The position numbers and the translations under genes were made by a program. Positions 26,158 to 33,700 of a stretch of DNA of 64,000 nucleotides are shown here, piece after piece (within the stretch, counting starts at the first letter, position 1; the number at the start of each line of letters is the position of its first letter). Source of the DNA: Chthonomonadales bacterium (GTDB lineage: Bacteria > Armatimonadota > Chthonomonadetes > Chthonomonadales > CAJBBX01); the NCBI GenBank assembly GCA_020849275.1, contig JADLGO010000053.1, forward strand, positions 1 to 64,000, read 5' to 3'. The notes beneath the pieces are model-generated. The model had not been told where the DNA came from. It saw only the letters and a program-made list of their open reading frames with translations, and ran no database searches.

Positions 26158-27270
26158 TCAGGCGAGCACGCGTCCGAGCGCGCCGAGCAGCATCTCCACG
26201 TTGCGCGGCGTGGCGGACTCGCCCATCGTGCCGATCCGCCACACGCGCCCCTTCAACTCGCCCAGCCCGCCCCCGATCTCGATGCCGTAGTCCACGAGCA
26301 GTCGGCGCCGCACGGCGGCGTCGTCGAGGCCCTCGGGCAGCGCCATCGCGTTGAGCGTGGGTAGCCGGTACCCCTCGCGCGCGAAGGGGTGGATGTCGAG
26401 CGCGGCCAGGCCTTCCAGCAGGCGGTCGCTCACGGCCTGGTGCCGCCCGTACCGCTCCGGAAGCCCCTCCTCTCGCATCCGGCGCAGCGCCTCGCGCAGC
26501 GCGGCGAGCAGGTTGCCGGGGACCGTATGATGGTAGGCGTGCTCGGCCGACCAGTAGCGGCGCAGGAGTTGCCAGTCATAGTACCAGCAGGTCACCTTCG
26601 TCCGCCGGCCCTCGACGACACGCCAGGCGCGCTCCGAGACCGAGATGGGCGCGAGGCCCGCGGGGCACCCCATGCACTTCTGCGAAGCGGAGTAGCAGGC
26701 GTCGATCCCGATCTCGTCTACTTGTACGGGGAGGCCCCCGAGCGACGTTACCGCGTCGACCACGAGCAGCGCGCCGTGCGCGCGCGCCACGCGCGCCACC
26801 GGTTCTAGTGGTTGGCGGACGCCCGTTGAGGTCTCGGCGTGAACGCAGGCGACGATGCGCGGAGTGCCGGCCGCCGCCGCGGCCCGGTCCAGGCGCTCGG
26901 GGTCCAGTGGCTCGCCCCACGGCGCATCGACGCAGGTGACCCGTGCTCCGTAGCGCGCGGCGATCTCGGCCATGCGCTCCCCGAAGAAGCCGTTCACGCC
27001 GATCACCGCGGCGTCGCCGGGCTCCAGGAGGTTCGCGAAGCAGGACTCCATGGCGGCCATGCCCGTGCCCGTCAGCGCGAGGGTGAACGGGTTGGCGGTA
27101 CCGAAGAGGGTGCGGAGGCCGGCCTGGATGTCGGCGAGCGCCTCGAAGAGCTCGGGGTCGAGATAGCCGACCGGGGCGCGCCCGAGCGCCTCGAGCACGG
27201 ACGTGGCCACGGCGGAGGGGCCGGGGCCGAGCAGCACCCGCGGCGTGGGCAGCGGTTGTGCGGTCACCAT
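26158..27270 (-). CDS. PLP aminotransferase, alanine-glyoxylate/serine-pyruvate type
   Basis: 370 aa, class V aminotransferase. Start ATG 27270 has GGAGG upstream; the in-frame extension to 27342 is unlikely. Features: LLGPGPSAVATSVLEAL at the N-terminus, LTGTGMAAMESCFANL, the PLP-binding Asp in LVVDAVTSLGG, and the Schiff-base Lys198 in SASQKCMGCPAGL. It converts alanine or serine plus glyoxylate to pyruvate or hydroxypyruvate plus glycine. Which donor is used cannot be read from the sequence. Stand-alone, 36 bp upstream of the SecD-head-like gene on the same strand. Confidence 0.92.
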   Translation of the reverse strand: MVTAQPLPTPRVLLGPGPSAVATSVLEALGRAPVGYLDPELFEALADIQAGLRTLFGTANPFTLALTGTGMAAMESCFANLLEPGDAAVIGVNGFFGERMAEIAARYGARVTCVDAPWGEPLDPERLDRAAAAAGTPRIVACVHAETSTGVRQPLEPVARVARAHGALLVVDAVTSLGGLPVQVDEIGIDACYSASQKCMGCPAGLAPISVSERAWRVVEGRRTKVTCWYYDWQLLRRYWSAEHAYHHTVPGNLLAALREALRRMREEGLPERYGRHQAVSDRLLEGLAALDIHPFAREGYRLPTLNAMALPEGLDDAAVRRRLLVDYGIEIGGGLGELKGRVWRIGTMGESATPRNVEMLLGALGRVLA

Positions 27271-27346
27271 GTGCCTCCATCGGCGGCGCGCACCAGTTCG
27301 GCGGCCGAATCCGCGCGGAAGGATAGCGCGCCAGCGTCCCATATAG

Positions 27347-27352
27347 TATAAT
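27347..27352 (+). promoter_or_regulatory. -10 box upstream of rpsU
   Basis: Consensus TATAAT at 27347-27352, 53 bp before the rpsU start. The -35 region at the expected distance is poor, and the surrounding AT-rich stretch (CATATAGTATAATGG) is unusual in this GC-rich window. Confidence 0.55.
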
Positions 27353-27404
27353 GGATCGGCAATCCGTTCGGATAATCGGCTCCAGGAAAGGGTGATACAA
27401 GACC

Positions 27405-27614
27405 TTGGTACAGGTGGTCCTGAAGCCCGGCGAGGGCATCGACGGGGCTCTGAAGCGCTTCAAGAAGGCCGTCATGAACAGCGGCATCACCAAGGAAGCG
27501 CGCATGCACGAGCGCTATGAGAAGCCCAGCGACCGAAGACGCCGCGAGTTGAAGGCGAGTCTGCGCAAGATTCAGCGCGCCCAGAAGAAGGCGGCCGACA
27601 AAGAGCGCGACTGA
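27405..27614 (+). CDS. rpsU: 30S ribosomal protein S21
   Basis: 69 aa. LKPGEGIDGALKRFKKAV matches the S21 N-terminal helix region, and the basic C-terminus (RRRRELKASLRKIQRAQKK) is typical. The start is TTG 27405, which gives the usual 4-5 residues before the conserved KPGE; GTG 27414 is an alternative. The only purine-rich site (GGAAAGG, 27384-27390) is rather far from either. Flanked by a -10 box and a UUCG terminator, so probably transcribed alone. Confidence 0.93.
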   Translation: MVQVVLKPGEGIDGALKRFKKAVMNSGITKEARMHERYEKPSDRRRRELKASLRKIQRAQKKAADKERD

Positions 27615-27661
27615 CCGGCGCGGGCGGTGCGCCGCGTGGCGTCGCGCTACCGCAGTGCCGG

Positions 27662-27692
27662 ACGGGCGAGTCCTTCGGGGCTCGCCCGTTTT
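27662..27692 (+). terminator. UUCG-tetraloop intrinsic terminator after rpsU
   Basis: Stem 27662-27673 with 27678-27689 (12 bp including one T-G pair), loop TTCG, then TTTT at 27689-27692. Lies 48 bp past the rpsU stop. Confidence 0.88.
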
Positions 27693-27719
27693 GGCGTGCG
27701 GCTCGAACGGAGGAGTGCG

Positions 27720-27977
27720 GTGGAGAACGAGACGCTGTGGTACGCGCTGGCCGCCCTCTTCGGGGCGGCGGGTCTGGCGAACCTGGCCCGGAGCCGCCGA
27801 CGCTCGCTGCGCGTGGCGCGGGCGCGGGTGGCGCTGGGGCTCGCCTCCTTCGTGTGGGGCGCCGCGGCGCTGCTCTACCGGCTCGCGGGGCCCGGGCCCG
27901 GCTACGCGGCAGCGGCAGTGGCGGCGGCGATCATGCTCGCAGGAGCCTACGCGAGCGCGCGAAGCCCGGACGCCTGA
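27720..27977 (+). CDS. Small hydrophobic membrane protein
   Basis: 85 aa from GTG 27720, preceded by GGAGGAG. Three hydrophobic segments: LWYALAALFGAAGLANLA, VALGLASFVWGAAALLY and YAAAAVAAAIMLAGAYA. A longer in-frame reading from 27627 would run through the rpsU terminator and is not supported. No family recognised; coding character is supported by the ribosome-binding site and membrane-helix pattern only. Confidence 0.6.
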   Translation: MENETLWYALAALFGAAGLANLARSRRRSLRVARARVALGLASFVWGAAALLYRLAGPGPGYAAAAVAAAIMLAGAYASARSPDA

Positions 27978-27988
27978 CGGCGTCCGGG
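27965..27988. terminator. Hairpin overlapping a stop codon
   Basis: Perfect 10-bp stem (27965-27974 with 27979-27988) around TGAC, which contains most of the upstream gene's stop. Ten bp further on the tRNA-Leu gene ends on the opposite strand, so it may stop both transcripts. No T-run. Confidence 0.55.
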
Positions 27989-27997
27989 CCCGATGGG

Positions 27998-28080
27998 TGC
28001 CGGAGAAGGGACTCGAACCCCCACGCGGTCGCCCGCAGGTGATTTTGAGTCACCCGTGTCTGCCATTCCACCACTCCGGC
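27998..28080 (-). tRNA. tRNA-Leu (anticodon CAA)
   Basis: Reading the minus strand, acceptor arms GCCGGAG (28080-28074) and CTCCGGC pair perfectly. The anticodon stem GGTGA/TCACC encloses loop CTCAAAA, giving CAA, which decodes UUG. A long variable arm (GCGGGCGACCGC) marks it as class II, and the T-loop TTCGAGT is present. Discriminator is A; CCA is not encoded (CCC follows). Length 83 nt. Confidence 0.95.
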
Positions 28081-28167
28081 GCGCCATCGGCATTATGGGG
28101 CGGGCCGGCTCGGCTTGTCAAGGCGGGGGAGGCGTCGTCGGCCTGAGGGGTTGATCGTTGGGAGCGC

Positions 28168-28208
28168 AAAAAACGCCCCCGTGCAGGCAGGAGATGCACG
28201 CTCGGGCG
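28168..28208 (-). terminator. Orphan minus-strand intrinsic terminator
   Basis: On the minus strand CGCCC...GGGCG (28208-28204 with 28078+: 28178-28174) encloses CGTGCA/TGCACG (28200-28195 with 28085+: 28185-28180), with a small internal loop and then TTTTTT at 28173-28168. No minus-strand gene is known upstream of it, so its transcript is unidentified. Confidence 0.5.
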
Positions 28209-28338
28209 CAGAAACCAGCGCAATAGCAGGCCGTGAGTGTGTGCTTCGGAAGGGCGTGCCGGGCGGTCCGCCGGCCGAGGGCGGCCCGAATACTGTGCGG
28301 GCGCAGCCGCGCGCTGTGCTCCCGACTGTTACAACTGA

Positions 28339-28364
28339 CGCAGACCGGGCTCGCATGGTCTGCG
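28339..28364 (+). promoter_or_regulatory. Leader hairpin upstream of rpsA
   Basis: Perfect 8-bp inverted repeat CGCAGACC/GGTCTGCG with a 10-nt loop, ending 23 bp before the ATG and just before AGAGGAG. In Escherichia coli S1 represses its own translation by binding a structured leader; a similar use here is inference. Confidence 0.4.
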
Positions 28365-28387
28365 CCGCGAGAGGAGCTTGTCCAACG

Positions 28388-29920
28388 ATGACGGACGAAA
28401 TGCACAACGACAATGTGGTGACCGCTGGCGGCGTCCCGGACGATGCCGGGGCTACCATGGCGGCGCTGCCGGAGGGGGACGCCGGGCCGACCGCCGCGGA
28501 CGAGACGCCGCGGGCGGCGCCAGCGGAGGAGCCCGCGGCCGTCGTCGCTTCGTCCGAAGGGCCGACGGAGATGGAGGCCGCGGCCGACGCCGCCCCGGAG
28601 GAGGCTGCCGTGCCGGAGGAGTCCGCCGTGGAGGCCGAAGCCCCCGTGGCGGAGAAGCCGACGCCGGCCCCCGAGCCCGCTCTCGCCGTCGCCGCGGAGG
28701 AGTCGGCTGCCGGCATGGACCTCGACACGGAAGCCGAGCGCACGCGCGCCGACTATGAGCGCAGCTTCCCCACGCTCTCCGAAGGCGACGTGGTGCCGGG
28801 CGTCGTGGTGCACATCGACCGTGAGGGCGTCCTGGTCGACGTCGGTGCGAAGTCGGAGGGCCTCATCCGCCTGAACGAGCTTTCGCGTGAGGGGAACCTG
28901 CAGGCCGAAGAGGTGGTGAGCGTCGGCGAGCGGATCGATGTCTACGTGATGGAGGCGGGTAGCCAGGACGGGCGCCTGATCCTGAGCAAGAAGCGCGCCG
29001 ACTTCGAGAAGGCCTGGGAGCGCGTGCTGGAGGCCAAGGACCAGAGCAAGACCATTACCGCCATGGTGACGGATCGCGTGAAGGGCGGCCTGGTGGTCGA
29101 CCTGGGGATCCGCGGCTTTGTGCCGGCCTCGCACGTGGGCAACGGCTCTCTGAAGACCAATCTCGACCGCTACGTCGGCCAGTCGATCCCGCTCAAGGTC
29201 ATCGAGGTGGACAAGGATCGCCGCAAGGTGGTCCTCTCCAACAAGCTGGCGGTGGAGGAGGAGCGGCAGACGCGGAAGGCGGAGACCGTTTCCAGCCTTC
29301 AAGTAGGCCAGATTCGCCGGGGCATCGTGCGACGCCTCACCAACTACGGCGCTTTCATCGACCTGGGCGGCATCGACGGCCTGCTGCACATCTCCGAGAT
29401 GTCCTGGACGCGCATCAACCATCCCCAGGAGGTCCTGAAGGAGGCGCAGGAGGTCGACGTTCTGATCCTGAAGATGGACCTCGGCGCCGGGCGCGTGAGC
29501 CTTGGCCTGCGCCAGATTCTACCGGACCCGTGGAGCGAGATCGAGCAGTACTACCGTGTCGGCGACGTGATCACCGGGACGGTGACGCGCATCGTGCCGT
29601 TCGGCGCCTTCGTGCAGGTGGAGGGCGGCATCGAGGGCATTATCCCCAACTCGGAGATGGCCGGCCGCAAGGGTGGCCGCACCATCGAGGGCATTCGCCA
29701 GGGATCCGAAGTCGAGGTGAAGGTCATCGACCTTCGCCCCGAGGAGCGCAAGATGACGCTCTCGCTCCGGCAGGCACGCCAGGAGGAGGAGACGCGGCGC
29801 GAGCGCCGGACCGTGGAGGAGTACCACGCCCGGCCCGAACGCGAGGAGCCCCGCTTCACCATCGGCGACGCGCTCCGCGCCAAGGAAGAGGCCGCGGAGG
29901 AGGAGAGCGAGGAGGCGTAG
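28388..29920 (+). CDS. rpsA: 30S ribosomal protein S1, four S1 domains
   Basis: 510 aa from ATG 28388 (AGAGGAG upstream); a longer in-frame reading into the leader is unlikely. Residues 1-120 are an acidic Ala/Glu/Pro-rich extension without known domain. Four S1 OB-folds follow: GVVVHIDREGVLVDVG (about 135-205), MVTDRVKGGLVVDLG (about 220-290), GIVRRLTNYGAFIDLG (about 305-380) and GTVTRIVPFGAFVQVE (about 390-465). The third carries DGLLHISEMSW. S1 brings mRNA to the 30S subunit. Four domains is typical outside Proteobacteria. Confidence 0.92.
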   Translation: MTDEMHNDNVVTAGGVPDDAGATMAALPEGDAGPTAADETPRAAPAEEPAAVVASSEGPTEMEAAADAAPEEAAVPEESAVEAEAPVAEKPTPAPEPALAVAAEESAAGMDLDTEAERTRADYERSFPTLSEGDVVPGVVVHIDREGVLVDVGAKSEGLIRLNELSREGNLQAEEVVSVGERIDVYVMEAGSQDGRLILSKKRADFEKAWERVLEAKDQSKTITAMVTDRVKGGLVVDLGIRGFVPASHVGNGSLKTNLDRYVGQSIPLKVIEVDKDRRKVVLSNKLAVEEERQTRKAETVSSLQVGQIRRGIVRRLTNYGAFIDLGGIDGLLHISEMSWTRINHPQEVLKEAQEVDVLILKMDLGAGRVSLGLRQILPDPWSEIEQYYRVGDVITGTVTRIVPFGAFVQVEGGIEGIIPNSEMAGRKGGRTIEGIRQGSEVEVKVIDLRPEERKMTLSLRQARQEEETRRERRTVEEYHARPEREEPRFTIGDALRAKEEAAEEESEEA

Positions 29921-29962
29921 CGTGGCGCGAGCTCCCATGCGGGCGCGATCGGCCGCGCTCGC

Positions 29963-30619
29963 ATGGGGCGGTCGCCGGAGCCACGTGTGCGTGTGATCGG
30001 CATCACCGGTGGCCCGGCCACCGGAAAGAGCACGGTGACCGGGCTCTTCCGTCATTACGGCGCCGTGACTTTCAGCGCGGACGAGGCGTCGCGCGCGGTC
30101 ACCGGGCCGGGTTCCCCCGCCCTCCGGTGCATCGCCGCCGAGTTCGGCGGTGAGTACTTCCGGCCGGATGGCAGCCTGGACAGGCATCGTCTCGGCGCGC
30201 TCGTGTTCGGCGACGCTGGGGCGCGCCGACGCCTGGAGGCTCTCACACACCCGTACATCCTGCGCCTGCTGCGCAGCCAGATCGAGGCGGTCCGCGAGGA
30301 CTACCCACACGACACCACCGTCGCCGTCGAGATGCCCCTTCTGTTTGAGGCCGGCCTGGAGGGCTGGTTCGACTCCGTGGTGGTTGTGGCCGCTTCGGAG
30401 GAGACGCAGGTGCGCAGGCTTCAGGAGCGCGACGGGTTGGACGAGACGGACGCGCGGCGTCGGTTGGCGGCCCAGATGCCCCTGCAGGCCAAGACGGCCC
30501 GCGCCAACCATGTGATCTGGAATGACGGGAGACCTGCGGAGGCGGCTTCACAGGTCCGGCAGATCCTCGGCAAGTCAGGGCCGGATCCGCGGAATCCGGG
30601 TCCGTACGATGCGCTCTGA
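29963..30619 (+). CDS. coaE: Dephospho-CoA kinase
   Basis: 218 aa. ATP-dependent last step of coenzyme A synthesis. P-loop GITGGPATGKST (about residues 13-24), the DxxxR-type substrate site in FSADEASRAV, LGALVFGD, THPYILRLL and the VEMPLLFEAG motif are all present, followed by LID-type RRLQERDGLDETDARRRL. Starts 42 bp after rpsA on the same strand and may be co-transcribed. Confidence 0.95.
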   Translation: MGRSPEPRVRVIGITGGPATGKSTVTGLFRHYGAVTFSADEASRAVTGPGSPALRCIAAEFGGEYFRPDGSLDRHRLGALVFGDAGARRRLEALTHPYILRLLRSQIEAVREDYPHDTTVAVEMPLLFEAGLEGWFDSVVVVAASEETQVRRLQERDGLDETDARRRLAAQMPLQAKTARANHVIWNDGRPAEAASQVRQILGKSGPDPRNPGPYDAL

Positions 30620-30659
30620 TCGCGCGGATTCCGCCACGCGCGCACGGCGATAATGACTC

Positions 30660-30688
30660 TTGCACAATGAGGGGGCGTGTGCTATAAT
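30660..30688 (+). promoter_or_regulatory. Sigma70-type promoter of the giant surface-protein cluster
   Basis: TTGCAC at 30660-30665 and TATAAT at 30683-30688, 17 bp apart. The first start codon is at 30790, giving a leader of about 95 nt. This is the only convincing consensus promoter I see between 30.6 and 55.4 kb on the plus strand. Confidence 0.8.
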
Positions 30689-30789
30689 CCGGCTCGGCAG
30701 GGCAAGGCGCTAGTTAGGAGTCCGTCTGTTTCCTTCCCCGCCCGTTCCCCCCGACCGGAAGCGTGCTCTCTTAGGAGGTAAGACCCGTC

Positions 30790-33700
30790 TTGAAAAGAGT
30801 GAGACTGCTACACGTCTGCCTTAGCACGCTGGTCTCCCCACTGCTTCTAGTCACTTGCCTCGCCTCTGGTGCTCTCGCTCAGAACGTCGGGCTTCCCATG
30901 GGGGCGCGACAGCCGCGCGGCAAGCCGTTTGTCGACTCCCGCGCTCCCCTTCCCAGGGCCGTCACCCGGAAGGAGATGCGGAGGACCCGACAGGGGGAGA
31001 CCACGCCGCAGACTCTCGATCTGACGCCCAACACCCCGGCCGTCAACGATAGTAGTCCGTTCTGGACCCGGGACGAGCGCTTCATCATCTTCCAGTCGAA
31101 CCGACGTGACCTGCCGGGCACCCAGGCCGGCACGCTCACGCACATCTACCGCATGAGGCCCGACGGCGGCGGCGTCTCGGCCATCACCGGCCCACTGGCG
31201 ACGCCCGCCACCGGCGCGAGCATCTCGCAGACGCAGCCCTCGCTCAGCTCGAGTGGCGCTCTGCTTCTCTACGTCGAGACCGATGCCTCCGGCGGCGTCG
31301 ACATCATCGAGCATAACCTCAACACGAACACCACGCGCTCCCTGGTGAAGAACAACCCGAACTTCCGGTTCGTGGACCTCAACCATCCCGAGTACGCGCC
31401 GTGGCCCGGCGTCAACATCGCGGTCATCTTCGCCGGCCGCGTCCAGGGCTCGCAGGCGTTCAAGCTGTTCGTGGTGGACACGCAGCGCGGCACCGTCACG
31501 TCGGCGTATCCGGACGTAGCAGACTACCTCACGAACGCGGTGGACGACCGCAACCCGACGGTCAGCCCCGAGCCGCCCGTTGCCGCCGGCCAGCAGGTGA
31601 TCGCCTTCGACAGCAACCGCGCCGACCCTGGCGGGACGGGGGTGAAGGGCAACCGCGACGTCTGGGTGATCCCGACGGCGCCGAACATCCCCGCCAAGCA
31701 GGTCACCAGTTTCGGCCTGGCGGCGGTCGACAACGTCGAGCCGGCGTGGAGCACCAACAAGCAGGACCAGAATGGCGGTGGCCAGCAGTTCGTCAACGGC
31801 CAGCAGCTCCTCGCGTTCGCCTCCACCCGCTACGACCCGGACAACGACGGCAACGCGACGGGCCTTAACCCCAACGGCACGACCGACATCTACTGGCTGA
31901 AGGCCGAGGTGGCGCGCGACCCCGACGACCCGGCCAACCGGTTCTACACGGTGACCACGCCGGAGTCTCGGACGAACGCCGCCCTGAAGCTGCCCACCGG
32001 CGACCCGAACCACCTCTACAGCGACCGCCACCCGACGTGGCCGCAGTTCATCTCAACCTACCGGGTTGCCTTCCACTCGAACCGCACCACTTACAACCCG
32101 GTGACGCAAGAGTCCGGGCCGCCCACCGCCAACATAAACGACATCTTCACGTCGACGCTGATCGACCTCAACGCGCCGACACTGGTGCGCTACGACGAGA
32201 CCTCCGGCGAGATCGTGCATGTGGAGCCGCGCCTGGCCTCACCCGGCGCGCCCGTGCGCATCTCCGTGAAGCTGGCGGACTTCGAGACGGGCGTGCGCGA
32301 CGTCTGGGTGCAGATCAAGAACCCCAACAGCAAGTACCAGTCCTCCGACGGCCTGGAGCACAAGGTCTTCCAGTTCGCCAACCTCGCGCTTGACGCCAGC
32401 AACACGGCCCTTCGCGTCCCGATCGAGTACGAGTCGCAGCGCATCTTCATCGGCAGCGACCCGGGCGATGGGCGCGTGAACAGCTATGATGACCCGAAGT
32501 ACCTGGCGAGCGTCGACGACTTCTACGCCTTCACCGGCGGCGCCAACCCGCCTGAGGAAGGCTGGCTGCAGTTGCAGTTCGAGAGTCGCGACGCGGCTAC
32601 GGGCGTCAGCACGTACTCGGCGACGTGGGTGACCGACACGTACCCGAGCGACTACTACGTCGACGTGATCGCCTACGACAACGCGATCGACCCCTTCACC
32701 AGTTCCGTCGCCAACTGGAAGATCTACGACAACGTGTGGGGTTTCACCACCCAGCCCTTCCAGCCCGGCAAGGGGATCCTCTTCGTCAGCGACTACTCCG
32801 CCGGGCAGAAGTTTTTCGGGTCGCGCTTCGGCAGCACGAGCCTGGTGAACGTGACGCACACGTTCTGGGGCTCCGAGAGCTGGATGACGGACATCGACGT
32901 CAACCTGCTCCCGCGTGCCTACATCAGCGGAACGACCGCCGGCACGCTCATCGACGTGCGCAACACGCTCGGCGTGGGCTCCTACGTTGACGTGTTCGCT
33001 TCGGACGGCACCGTGGTCGACGGAGCCCCGCTCGCCGCAACGCAGAAGTACGACCTCTGGCGCATCCTCTGCCGTGGCCCCGTGCCGGATGCGGTGCTGC
33101 AGCAGTACGCTCCGCACGTGGAGCAGCAGCCGGCCGACGTGCTTGCGGGCGAGACCACCCCGCGCGACGTGCTGGTGGTGCCGCGCTGTGTAGTCTGGAG
33201 CGCCCCGTATACGGGCAACGTGTTCACCGGGCCCGGCACCCTGGTCGACCTTCCGGTGCAGAGCCAGCTCGCCTCCTTCGTGCGGGCCGGCGGCCGCCTG
33301 TTGGTCAACGGCCAGGACATCGGCTGGGCGCTCACTCTCGACGGCAGCGCGCCGAACCCGTTCATGACGGAGGTGCTTCGCGCCACCTACCTGCGCGATG
33401 ACGCCGGCTTCACCTTCTTCCGACTGCCCGCCGTCGGCTTCCCGTTCCTGGCATACGGGATCACGGCCGCCTATCAGCTCACCGGCGCGGGGGCGTACAA
33501 CCCGATCTCCCATGACCCGTGGGTAGCCACTCCCGGCAAGACCATCCCGAGCTCGCACCACGTCTACCCTGGTCCGCCGTTTCCGGACGGCATCTCCAAC
33601 TTCATTTCAACGGGCGACAACTGGCTGGTAGGTGGCAGCGACGTTAACACGCCGCGCCTCTACGGCTCCCCCGGCAACCAGTACCCGGACCTGGTGAGCA

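Larger units (their letters stand above)
28081..28387. other. 307-bp intergenic region before S1
   Basis: No credible ORF in either direction. It holds a minus-strand terminator-like structure (28168-28208) and a plus-strand inverted repeat (28339-28364) near the rpsA start. It also must contain the promoters of tRNA-Leu (minus) and rpsA (plus), neither of which has a clear consensus. Confidence 0.5.
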
